Assembly: GCA_036478815.1 (NCBI GenBank)
Contig: JAZGEP010000208.1
Span: 1-20,179, forward strand
Length of the DNA stretch: 20,179 nucleotides
Direction of reading: 5' to 3'
DNA from: DRLZ01 sp036478815
GTDB lineage: Bacteria > Pseudomonadota > Gammaproteobacteria > Methylococcales > DRLZ01
Below, in pieces: positions 13,387-20,179 of the stretch. The position numbers and the translations under genes are program-made. Every line of letters begins with the position of its first letter. The stretch's first letter is position 1. The notes under the pieces are model-generated. The model was not told the DNA's origin and ran no database searches. It saw only the letters and a program-made list of their open reading frames with translations.

Positions 13387-16164
13387 ATGACTATCGATAA
13401 AACCTACGATCCTCATGCTATCGAAACACGCTGGTATGCTTATTGGGAAGAGAAGGGCTATTTTGTTCCACAAGGGCAGGGTGATGCATTTTGTATCATG
13501 ATTCCACCACCCAATGTAACAGGCAGCTTACATATGGGGCACGCGTTTCAGGACACCATTATGGATGCGCTAACCCGTTACCATCGCATGAAAGGTGACC
13601 AAGCCTTATGGCAACCTGGAACCGATCATGCTGGCATTGCCACTCAAATGGTTGTTGAGCGACAACTTAATGAACAAGGCTTGAAACGTCATGATCTGGG
13701 GCGAGATCAATTCATAGAGCGTGTCTGGGAGTGGAAGCAAGAATCTGGCAACACCATTACCAGGCAACTGCGGCGCATGGGTGCATCACCAGATTGGTCG
13801 CGCGAACGCTTTACCATGGATGAAGGCATGTCCAAAGCTGTACACGAAGTGTTTGTTAAACTTTATGATGAAGGACTGATTTATCGTGGTAAACGGTTGG
13901 TTAATTGGGATCCAGTGCTGCATACAGCGGTATCTGACCTTGAAGTTATCCAGGAAGAAACACGTGGACATTTGTGGCATATGCGTTATCCGCTGGCAGA
14001 TGGTTCTGGCAATATGATTGTTGCTACCACACGTCCTGAAACGATGCTCGGTGATACAGCGGTCGCAGTACATCCTGATGATCAGCGCTATCAACAATTT
14101 ATTGGTAAAACGATCAAGCTACCGCTGACCGAGCGTGAGATTCCAATCATTGCAGACCAGTATGTCGATCAGGAGTTTGGTTCCGGCTGCGTAAAAATTA
14201 CACCGGCGCACGATTTTAACGATCATGACATCGGCAAACGTCACGACTTGCCTGTGTTAAATATTTTCAATGCTGATGCCAGTATTAATGACAATGCGCC
14301 AGAACAATATCAAGGCATGGATCGCTTTGTAGCACGTAAACAAATTATTGCTGATCTTGAAGCACTAGGGCTGCTTGAAAAAACTGAGGATCATAGCTTA
14401 GTTATTCCCAAAGGTGACCGCACTGGCGCAGTTATCGAACCGTTGCTCACTGATCAATGGTTTGTCAAAGTCGAAACATTGGCGAAACCCGCTATCGAAG
14501 CTGTTGAAAGCGGACGTATTCGCTTTGTGCCAGACAACTGGAAAAACACTTACTTTGAATGGATGCGTAATATCGAAGACTGGTGTATTAGCCGCCAGAT
14601 TTGGTGGGGACATCGGATTCCGGCTTGGTACGATGAGGATGGTCATATCTACGTTGGCCATTCTGAACAAGAAGTTCGCGAGAAACATAATATTCCACCA
14701 TCAACCGATCTACAGCAAGATGAGGATGTACTTGACACCTGGTTCTCCTCAGCACTCTGGCCGTTTTCCACGCTGGGTTGGCCAGATAATACTGATGCAT
14801 TAAAAACCTTTTACCCGACCAGTGTACTGGTGACAGGTTTCGACATTATTTTCTTCTGGGTGGCGCGGATGATTATGATGGGTCTAAAATTTATGGGCGA
14901 CGTGCCGTTTCACGAAATTTATATGACGGGCTTAATTCGTGATTCAGCAGGACAAAAAATGTCCAAATCCAAAGGCAATGTCCTTGACCCGCTGGATTTT
15001 ATCGATGGCATTTCGCTAGACGATCTGATCAAAAAACGCACCACTGGATTAATGCAGCCAGAAATGAAGCCGAAGGTAGAACGCGATACTATCAAAGAAT
15101 TTCCTGAAGGAATCGCTTCTTTCGGAACCGATGCCTTACGGTTTACATTTTCCTCGCTGGCATCGAACGGACGTGATATCCGCTTCGATATGGGGCGTAT
15201 AGAAGGATATCGCAATTTCTGTAATAAACTATGGAATGCAGCGCGCTATGTGTTGATGAACACCGATGGATATGATACCGGATTAGGTTCGGAACAGCGA
15301 AGTTACAGTCTGCCAGATCGATGGATACAATCACGTTTGCAACAGACCACGAAAAATGTCACAGAATCGATCAACAGTTACCGTTTTGATCTGGCATCGC
15401 AAGCCATTTATGACTTTATCTGGAATGAATATTGTGACTGGTATCTGGAGCTGTCGAAAATTGTTTTGCAACAAAATGATGAAATAGCGGCCCGTGGAAC
15501 TCGGCAAACTCTAGTGTCTGTCTTGGAAAGTGCACTACGATTATTGCATCCGTTAATGCCATTTATTACCGAAGAAATCTGGCAGAAAATAGCGCCACTG
15601 GCGGGAATCACTAGTAAAACAATCATGTTACAACCTTTTCCAAATGTTCACGACAGCGCAATTGATGCCAAGGCTGAATCTGAAATGGACTGGCTGATGA
15701 AGTTTGTACTTGGTGTGCGGCGTATCCGGGGTGAAATAAACATTCCACCGGGCAAAGCTTTACCAGTACTGCTGCAAGGTGGTTCTACACAGGATCGCCA
15801 GATCTTCGACAACAATACAGCGTTAATTCAGCGGATGGCGCGATTGGAAACAGTGCAATGGCTAGAAGCAGAGCAATCTGCACCCGAAGCGGCAATCGCA
15901 TTAGTAGGCGACTTGAAAATATTGGTACCAATGGCAGGATTAATTGACAAACAAGCTGAACTGGATCGACTAAGCAAGGAAATTAGTAAGATTGAAGCCA
16001 ACCTTCCACGTATAGAAGGCAAACTAAACAATCCAAAATTTGTCGATAAAGCACCGGCAACCGTCATCGAAAAAGAGCGTACAAAGCTAGCGGGTTTTCG
16101 TTCGCAGCTTGAGAAGTTGCTAGAGCAGAAAGCCAAAATTGAACTGATTGAGGAGCGTGCATGA
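13387..16164 (+). CDS. valS: Valyl-tRNA synthetase
   Basis: 925 residues, class Ia synthetase that charges tRNA-Val. The HIGH-type motif is PPNVTGSLHMGH (41-52), the CP1 editing domain shows ATTRPETMLGDTAVAVHPDD (about 213-232), GCVKITPAHDFNDHDIGKRH follows, and KMSKS is at 524-528 (QKMSKSKGNVLDP). The C-terminal arm (about 855-925) is a Val-RS coiled coil: DKQAELDRLSKEISKIEANL ... LNNPKFVDKAPATVIEKE. Length is normal (about 920-950). Translation begins 11 bp after holC. The last codons GAG-CGT-GCA-TGA are read from the TIR of a type 1 element, so the residues ERA and the stop are element-derived; the native tail probably ended near KIELI. This should not affect function because the arm is complete. 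Confidence 0.96.
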   Translation: MTIDKTYDPHAIETRWYAYWEEKGYFVPQGQGDAFCIMIPPPNVTGSLHMGHAFQDTIMDALTRYHRMKGDQALWQPGTDHAGIATQMVVERQLNEQGLKRHDLGRDQFIERVWEWKQESGNTITRQLRRMGASPDWSRERFTMDEGMSKAVHEVFVKLYDEGLIYRGKRLVNWDPVLHTAVSDLEVIQEETRGHLWHMRYPLADGSGNMIVATTRPETMLGDTAVAVHPDDQRYQQFIGKTIKLPLTEREIPIIADQYVDQEFGSGCVKITPAHDFNDHDIGKRHDLPVLNIFNADASINDNAPEQYQGMDRFVARKQIIADLEALGLLEKTEDHSLVIPKGDRTGAVIEPLLTDQWFVKVETLAKPAIEAVESGRIRFVPDNWKNTYFEWMRNIEDWCISRQIWWGHRIPAWYDEDGHIYVGHSEQEVREKHNIPPSTDLQQDEDVLDTWFSSALWPFSTLGWPDNTDALKTFYPTSVLVTGFDIIFFWVARMIMMGLKFMGDVPFHEIYMTGLIRDSAGQKMSKSKGNVLDPLDFIDGISLDDLIKKRTTGLMQPEMKPKVERDTIKEFPEGIASFGTDALRFTFSSLASNGRDIRFDMGRIEGYRNFCNKLWNAARYVLMNTDGYDTGLGSEQRSYSLPDRWIQSRLQQTTKNVTESINSYRFDLASQAIYDFIWNEYCDWYLELSKIVLQQNDEIAARGTRQTLVSVLESALRLLHPLMPFITEEIWQKIAPLAGITSKTIMLQPFPNVHDSAIDAKAESEMDWLMKFVLGVRRIRGEINIPPGKALPVLLQGGSTQDRQIFDNNTALIQRMARLETVQWLEAEQSAPEAAIALVGDLKILVPMAGLIDKQAELDRLSKEISKIEANLPRIEGKLNNPKFVDKAPATVIEKERTKLAGFRSQLEKLLEQKAKIELIEERA

Positions 16165-16309
16165 AATAACTTGAACATTCTGGCTGGTCTTTTTGCTCCT
16201 GACCAAACCATCTCAATCGTTGCGTAGAACAACTCTGCGCCTCTTGAGATTGTTACGTCAGAAACAACAATCTGCGCCATCATTGTTCAAGTGATGTCAT
16301 GCATGTTCC
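16152..16309. repeat. Palindromic element, TIR type 1, core B (158 bp), at the valS stop
   Basis: GGAGCGTGCATGAAATAACT is inverted, with mismatches, to the right end GTTCAAGTGATGTCATGCAT, then GTTCC. TGA lies left and TTA right of it. The centre is the core B hairpin GTTGCGTAGAACAACTCTGC. The left half is almost the same as the copy at 9631. A separate weak trace (GACTTGTCTTTTTGTCTGTC, CGGCGTTGCAG, about 16380-16415) follows. Confidence 0.85.
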
Positions 16310-16488
16310 TTAATATCTGTTCTAACAGCGACTTGAATCCCAGAACAGTTTTGGAATGTACAAGCAATAACTTCAACAAGATGACTTGTCTTTTTGTCTG
16401 TCTTCGGCGTTGCAGCATCAGATCATCACATATCACACTTGGTGTGTTGTAAACCTGCACTACTTCTTTTTTCAGACTGAATAAATTT

Positions 16489-16540
16489 CTTGTGGATTCA
16501 AAGAACTCGCGAGGGCTCATAGACTGGTGAGATACGTGGG
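16489..16540. repeat. 56-bp dispersed repeat, copy 3
   Basis: CTTGTGGATTCAAAGAACTC, GCGAGGGCTCATAGACTGGT and GAGATACGTGGG match copies 2 and 4. It directly abuts the 34-bp type 3 palindrome at 16541. Confidence 0.7.
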
Positions 16541-16574
16541 CTTAGGAGGCTGTCCGAGAATAGACAGCCTCCTA
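16541..16574. repeat. Minimal type 3 palindrome (34 bp)
   Basis: CTTAGGAGGCTGTC, loop CGAGAATA, GACAGCCTCCTAG: two TIR type 3 ends almost back to back, with TTAG and CTAG at the borders (YTAR-type sites). This looks like an internally deleted element. It would form a 12-13 bp stem in RNA and lies 33 bp before the channel gene start. Confidence 0.8.
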
Positions 16575-16606
16575 GAGTTTTCAAGCGAAAATACAGGTGA
16601 AATTCT

Positions 16607-17761
16607 TTGAAAAGTCGACTTAGAGTGCGAGTATTTCGAATCATTGATTTTGCTGAGTGGGGAGATCTTCCCAGTCATTGTGTTGATGTTTTCATCATCA
16701 TTTTGATTGCGTTCAATATTGCCGCTGTCATCATTGGTAGCATGTCTGAATTTCACATCCAGTATGGCGAATGGCTGAATATGCTGGCATTCGCATCAAT
16801 GTTTCTGTTTACTTTTGAATACTTGATCCGCATATGGACTTGTGTCGATCATCCCTCGGGAACCTATCGTCATCCGCTCACAGGCAGGCTAAAATACTTG
16901 CTCTCTCCGGTGATGCTTGCTGATTTGCTTGCATTGTTTCCATTTTATTTATTTCCACTATTCCCTGCTCTCGATTTAAGAATTCTGCGCTTATTGCGTT
17001 TACTGGCGATGTTGCGACTGACTCATTACTCCGATGCTTTACAAGTGTTGGCAACGATTGTAAGACGGGAAAGTAAAACATTGACTGCTATTTTTTTGGT
17101 GATCGTGAGTCTGCTGTTGCTGGTCTCCTATTTCATCTATCTCATCGAACGCCATGCTCAGCCTGGAGTTTTTTCCAGCATCCCCGAAGCTATGTGGTGG
17201 AGTATTTCGACATTGACCACAGTGGGTTATGGTGATGTTGTTCCAGTGACCAAAATGGGGAAAGTGTTTGGTATGATTGTTATGTTGATCGGAATCGGTA
17301 TGTTTGCGATACCAACTGGAATATTGGTCTCTGCTTTTTCTCAAGAAATGAAGCGGAAAGATTTTGTAGCGACCTGGAACCTGGTTGCTAAAGTCCCTTT
17401 ATTTGCAAAACTTGATGCCGTCGAAATCGCCAATATTACTGAATTACTGCACTTACGTAGCGTTATGCCCGGTGAAGTGATTATTCGCAAAGGCGAAGTT
17501 GCTCAGAGGATGTATTTTATAGTAGCGGGTGAAGTTGAAGTTGAGCTGGCTAGACATCCAGTTAGATTGACAGAAGGCGATTTTTTTGGAGAACTGGGCA
17601 TACTCTACAAAATTCGACGCACCGCTAACGTTACTGCGAACACATTTGTGGAGTTATTACAATTGGAAAATAGAGACTTTGAAGCAATGTTGGAGGCTAA
17701 TCCTAAGTTAGGAGAACGTATTACTCAACGAGCCAGCGAGCGTCGTACAATAAATAATTGA
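16607..17761 (+). CDS. Voltage-sensor K+ channel with C-terminal cyclic-nucleotide-binding domain
   Basis: 384 residues. The start is a TTG at 16607 with AGGTGA 7 bases before it. Six membrane helices: S1 about 26-45, S2 about 55-78, S3 about 99-117, S4 122-140 (LDLRILRLLRLLAMLRL, Arg every third position), S5 about 159-181 and S6 about 219-246. The selectivity filter is TLTTVGYGD (202-210), K+-specific. Residues about 255-365 are a cyclic-nucleotide-binding domain; its phosphate cassette GDFFGELGILYKIRRTANVT (324-343) has the Gly-Glu and Arg-Thr-Ala that contact cyclic nucleotide. The layout is that of MloK1-type bacterial channels, which open on cAMP binding. The paddle has arginines, so voltage response is possible. 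No neighbour points to its use. Confidence 0.92.
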   Translation: MKSRLRVRVFRIIDFAEWGDLPSHCVDVFIIILIAFNIAAVIIGSMSEFHIQYGEWLNMLAFASMFLFTFEYLIRIWTCVDHPSGTYRHPLTGRLKYLLSPVMLADLLALFPFYLFPLFPALDLRILRLLRLLAMLRLTHYSDALQVLATIVRRESKTLTAIFLVIVSLLLLVSYFIYLIERHAQPGVFSSIPEAMWWSISTLTTVGYGDVVPVTKMGKVFGMIVMLIGIGMFAIPTGILVSAFSQEMKRKDFVATWNLVAKVPLFAKLDAVEIANITELLHLRSVMPGEVIIRKGEVAQRMYFIVAGEVEVELARHPVRLTEGDFFGELGILYKIRRTANVTANTFVELLQLENRDFEAMLEANPKLGERITQRASERRTINN

Positions 17762-17946
17762 TTTAGCCCAATGACGTTTTACACTTTGAAACCAGGCTAA
17801 TCCAAACAAGTGCAACAACGCCGGTGACATTTATCGGCTTCCTATACACAGCAATATAATATTTCTAGGACTTAATAATTCCAAAAGTCTGACCGGAACC
17901 TGTAAGAAATAACTTAAAACTATAACCTGCAAGTGATCGTATATTT

Positions 17947-18040
17947 ATACTCTCCTCACATGAAATATTTTGCATCCAGTCCGCGCACTTTTTCGCTGAT
18001 GACAATGTTGGGAAACCTGTTTACTGTAGCAGTGAGTATT
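17947..18040. repeat. Left half of a type 5 element
   Basis: ATACTCTCCTCACATGAAAT and TTGGGAAACCTGTTTACTGT parallel the left half of the complete copy at 8289 (ATACTCTCCGCACATGAAAA, TTGGAAAACCTTGCTGT). No right TIR is found. Confidence 0.6.
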
Positions 18041-18058
18041 TCTGGCGAAATAGAATTA

Positions 18059-18114
18059 TTTGTGGATTCAAATAGCAAGCGAAGGCTCACACGGCTGGTG
18101 AGGAATGCGGACTA
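18059..18114. repeat. 56-bp dispersed repeat, copy 4
   Basis: TTTGTGGATTCAAATAGCAA, GCGAAGGCTCACACGGCTGG, TGAGGAATGCGGACTA. The last bases abut the TAA that precedes the next palindromic element. Confidence 0.7.
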
Positions 18115-18115
18115 A

Positions 18116-18274
18116 GAGACGTGCATGGAATAACTTGAACAATTGTGGCGCTGGATTTTTGTATCTGACTCAACGATTTCAAGAGGCGCATAGTTTGTCT
18201 ACGCAACGATTGAGATCGTTGAGTCAGGAGCAAAAACACAAGTCAGAATGTTCAAGTTATTTCATGCGCGTTTG
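18116..18274. repeat. Palindromic element, TIR type 1, core B (159 bp)
   Basis: GAGACGTGCATGGAATAACT is inverted to AAGTTATTTCATGCGCGTTT. The interior has the core B hairpin GGCGCATAGTTTGTCTACGC between AACGATTTCAAGA and GATTGAGATCGTT. TAA is left of it. The right TIR encodes the last residues and stop of the reverse-strand gene at 18252. Confidence 0.88.
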
Positions 18275-18848
18275 ATAACACATGCCTTCGATACGCCACC
18301 ATTGCTATGAGCATCATACACGCTACAGCTATGACAGCAGGAAATAATACAGTCGTAACTGAATAATGTTCCAAGGCCATAATGACAATAAGATTGCGTG
18401 TCGTAAAAAGTGCAAAAAATAGTAATGATTCTGAGTACGGAGAGACGTATGCTTTTCTAACTGTTGGACCAAATCCAAAAACATCGACAGTAGTCAGAGT
18501 AACCACCGCCCATAATGGGTCTGATGTAAAATACCAAAACGGTAAAGCAGACATTGCCGAGATAAAAAATACCCAATCAGTTCTGGTGATCGTAATATCC
18601 GACCTTTTGATCGTTGCCAGAAACGCTATAAATATGGTAATTATTCCTGAAACGCCAATTGGCCATGCACCGACACCTCCGTTGTCTTCTATCTGTGCCA
18701 AAAAGACAACAAAAGTTGTTGTACCCCAAATAACCCAAGAAAAGACATGTGGCTTTATTTTTCCCTGGATGATTGAGCGTATGTAGGGGAAAAAGGCTAT
18801 CAATGTAAGCCCTATAGCAACAGCACTTAAAATTTCTTTATCAATCAT
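18252..18848 (-). CDS. Conserved polytopic membrane protein, possibly PQ-loop-like
   Basis: 198 residues, about seven hydrophobic helices. The segment AFFPYIRSIIQGKIKPHVFS, then WVIWG (18-42), has the Pro-polar pair, basic loop and Ser/Trp helix start that characterise PQ-loop repeats (SWEET/SemiSWEET type). A second, weaker one, FGFGPTVRKAYVSPYSES with a following helix (FALFTTRNLIVI), sits about 105 residues later, giving an apparent duplication. Between them is the conserved GGVGAWPIGVSGIITIFIAF and TRTDWVFFISAMSALPFWYF. A transporter of a small solute is one possibility; the family assignment is my inference. The C-terminus NAHEIT and the TGA stop come from the TIR of the adjacent type 1 element (AACGCGCATGAAATAACTTG, then A), so the native end was probably a little after RRHVLS. 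Confidence 0.75.
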   Translation of the reverse strand: MIDKEILSAVAIGLTLIAFFPYIRSIIQGKIKPHVFSWVIWGTTTFVVFLAQIEDNGGVGAWPIGVSGIITIFIAFLATIKRSDITITRTDWVFFISAMSALPFWYFTSDPLWAVVTLTTVDVFGFGPTVRKAYVSPYSESLLFFALFTTRNLIVIMALEHYSVTTVLFPAVIAVACMMLIAMVAYRRHVLSNAHEIT

Positions 18849-18960
18849 ATCTCACTTGGTGTTTATTCATACATGCACTGATACTCCGCGTAGAGACTGT
18901 CAGAAAATAATAGGGATAACCACAAAATTATTCGTATTCTGTCCCTGATTATCTACAAAA

Positions 18961-19001
18961 CAACCAGTCACTGGTTGCTATGCAGGGTGCTGATTCAGCA
19001 C
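18961..19001. repeat. Two adjacent perfect palindromes
   Basis: CAACCAGTCACTGGTTG (8+1+8, 18961-18977) and GTGCTGATTCAGCAC (7+1+7, 18987-19001), nine bases apart. Neither is followed by a T-run. They could be operator-like sites or part of an eroded element. Confidence 0.6.
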
Positions 19002-19042
19002 AATGTCCATCATCTAGTTCTTTACCCGTTTAAGACTTGATT

Positions 19043-19213
19043 ATTCACCATGAAGGACATGAAGAGAATAACAATTGATTAAAACGTACTGTTTGTCGTA
19101 GTGAAAAAACGCTGGTTGCATTGTTGCAAGCACCCATCTGTGCAAAAAAAATGTGTGTACAACACACCCTTATATCTTTTCTTCATGTCCTTCATGCACT
19201 TCATGGTGAAAAT
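19043..19213. repeat. Inverted repeat built from ATGAAGGACATGAAG units (171 bp)
   Basis: ATTCACCATGAAGGACATGA, then AGAGAATA, is inverted to TTTTCTTCATGTCCTTCATG, then CACTTCATGGTGAA. The right arm has an extra ATGAAGTGC-type unit, so the arm itself is made of 9-bp near-repeats. It sits just downstream of the lipase stop. Confidence 0.7.
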
Positions 19214-19231
19214 TAACAACATCACATGGAA

Positions 19232-19951
19232 TCAGCACCCACTATGCTTAAATGCCCCGCCAGATAGAAAAGCCATCACTTGTTTGATCACATTAGCATT
19301 ATTCATCATAAATGTATGGTTAACTGGTAGCATGATAAAATCAGCCATTCCATTAACACGAGTACTTGCAACAGAAACTTTGCCATCATCTGGATTGGGC
19401 AACATGAGAGAAAGAATAGGACTGATACTTGTTGTTCCGGCAATGATGCCTAACTTAAAATCAACCGATCCTAATTTACGGGGCAAATCTAACTTTGAAG
19501 TTCCCAATTGCATTCCAGCAGGACCAATAATTTGCTTATAACCTGGGATATTTCGTAGCTGATCAACTACCTCACTGCCCTGATTGGGTGGGCCAAGCAT
19601 GACAACATGGTTAAGTTTCGGAATTTTATTGATAATTAAATAGTGTCTGACCAGGATTCCGCCGAGAGAATGCGTGACGACATTGATTGGGCTGCTTTTG
19701 TTGTTTTGACATAGTCGCACGCCTTCGGTAATAGTTTGTTTAGCCAGTATTTCAATAGGCTGCTTCCGCGATTGATAATCAATATTGGCTACAAAGTAGC
19801 CGTTTATTTCTAAAACGTTTTCAAGCTTGTTCATCGATGCGCTGGTACGAGCAAGACCATGCAGCAAAATCACACATGGGTTGGCAACTACAGTGGTAGA
19901 CGCAAGGCTGATTGTCGCAATCGTGAGAAAACTGGATAGTGATGAAAGCAT
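19232..19951 (-). CDS. Secreted lipase/esterase of the alpha/beta-hydrolase fold
   Basis: 239 residues from ATG at 19951. MLSSLSSFLTIATISLASTT, then VVA, is a Sec signal peptide with the cut likely before NPCVILLHG. The oxyanion loop is LLHGLART (29-36), the nucleophile elbow THSLGG (Ser95), LGPPNQGSEV (119-128) is the typical next block, DDGKVSVAST (188-197) supplies the likely acid and NHTFMMNN the catalytic His (His212). This matches exported esterase/lipases related to PGAP1-like or LipA-type hydrolases; the substrate is unknown. The frame is open to an ATG at 20059 inside the TIR of a type 1 element; the extra 36 residues would place the signal peptide internally, so the later ATG is chosen, though no strong ribosome site supports either. 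Confidence 0.82.
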   Translation of the reverse strand: MLSSLSSFLTIATISLASTTVVANPCVILLHGLARTSASMNKLENVLEINGYFVANIDYQSRKQPIEILAKQTITEGVRLCQNNKSSPINVVTHSLGGILVRHYLIINKIPKLNHVVMLGPPNQGSEVVDQLRNIPGYKQIIGPAGMQLGTSKLDLPRKLGSVDFKLGIIAGTTSISPILSLMLPNPDDGKVSVASTRVNGMADFIMLPVNHTFMMNNANVIKQVMAFLSGGAFKHSGC

Positions 19952-20048
19952 CGAAATAAAAGTATCTATCGAAGCTGGAATCCGCCCACCCTTGTGGCAG
20001 GCGTTATTCCGCGCAGATTTTGTGTTATTGAAACTGCTTTGTTGTTTA

Positions 20049-20179
20049 GGAGCGTGCATGAAATAACTTGAACAATTGACTTGTCTTTTTGCTCATCTTC
20101 GGTGTTGCGAAAACAGTTACATCGCTCACTATGCGCCTGTTTTCGCGCCTTGAATATGAACAGTAATTTGACAACAATG
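20049..20179. repeat. Palindromic element, TIR type 1, core A, cut by the window edge
   Basis: TTA then GGAGCGTGCATGAAATAACT starts it. The interior has the clean core A hairpin CGAAAACAG-TTACATCG-CTCAC-TATGCGC-CTGTTTTCG. The right TIR lies beyond the window. Confidence 0.85.

Larger units (their letters stand above)
17762..18251. other. Gene-free interval with repeat fragments
   Basis: 17762-17940 shows nothing that I recognise. A left half of a type 5 element follows (17947-18040), then copy 4 of the 56-bp repeat (18059-18114) and a complete type 1 element (18116-18274), packed end to end with almost no spacer. Confidence 0.6.
18849..19231. other. Gene-free interval with palindromes
   Basis: It contains two neighbouring perfect palindromes (18961-18977, 18987-19001) and a long inverted repeat at 19043-19213. 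I see no coding sequence; the remainder shows nothing I recognise. Confidence 0.6.

Noticed and set aside
13786..16283. Reverse-strand open frames opposite valS
   Set aside because: Antisense shadows of valS, which shows conserved motifs throughout.
693..20179. CRISPR array interpretation of the repeats
   Set aside because: The repeats are long palindromes at scattered gene borders with no regular spacer-repeat spacing, and no cas genes are present.

Overview
The window looks like a chromosomal stretch of a betaproteobacterium, most likely a Nitrosomonas-type ammonia oxidiser. Three things suggest this: a PEP-CTERM-type tail of the VPLPAA form on a secreted metalloprotease, the pepA-holC-valS gene order usual in proteobacteria, and moderately AT-rich DNA crowded with short palindromic repeats. 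The genus is an inference. No rRNA, tRNA, CRISPR array, phage or transposase gene was recognised.

Layout. 1-564 (-): N-terminal part of a PL1 pectate-lyase-like lipoprotein that runs off the left edge. 848-1315 (-): GDP-mannose mannosyl hydrolase of the NUDIX family. 1711-2139 (-): small secreted protein of unknown function. 2336-3079 (-): matrixin-like zinc protease with a PEP-CTERM-like tail. 3849-4562 (-): FetB-like membrane permease without a visible ATPase partner. 4697-5450 (+): isochorismatase-family pseudogene with a frameshift and an inserted palindromic element, followed directly by a HopJ-family gene (5457-5825). 6822-8014 (+): two-gene unit of a solo PAS protein and a PhnD-like binding-fold protein without a signal peptide. 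8621-9631 (+): moaA. 9950-10147 (+): 65-residue membrane protein. 10339-10815 (+): RDD membrane protein. 11178-16164 (+): pepA, holC, valS. 16607-17761 (+): voltage-sensor K+ channel with a cyclic-nucleotide-binding domain. 18252-18848 (-): conserved membrane protein. 19232-19951 (-): secreted alpha/beta-hydrolase (lipase/esterase).

The most striking content lies between the genes. At least 12 palindromic elements, mostly 156-160 bp, carry one of several different terminal inverted repeats (TIRs), yet many share the same small set of internal cores and a common central hairpin (GTTGCRTAG-N5-CTATGCGCC or a variant). Some are flanked by 3-bp TNA duplications (exact TAA at 690/849, exact TTA at 10812/10974). 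TIR type 3 copies sit at CTAG/TTAG sites. One copy is inserted inside the isochorismatase gene. Element ends supply or overlap the stop codons of the NUDIX, 1711, moaA, RDD, valS and 18252 genes, and elements abut the starts of the 1711, RDD, holC, channel and lipase genes. They look like non-autonomous, transposase-dependent miniature elements that exchange ends and cores and remodel gene termini.

Functionally the genes are a mixture of housekeeping functions (valyl-tRNA synthetase, aminopeptidase, DNA polymerase III chi, molybdopterin synthesis) and envelope or secreted proteins. The PAS/PhnD-like pair is the most plausible uncharacterised sensory module.
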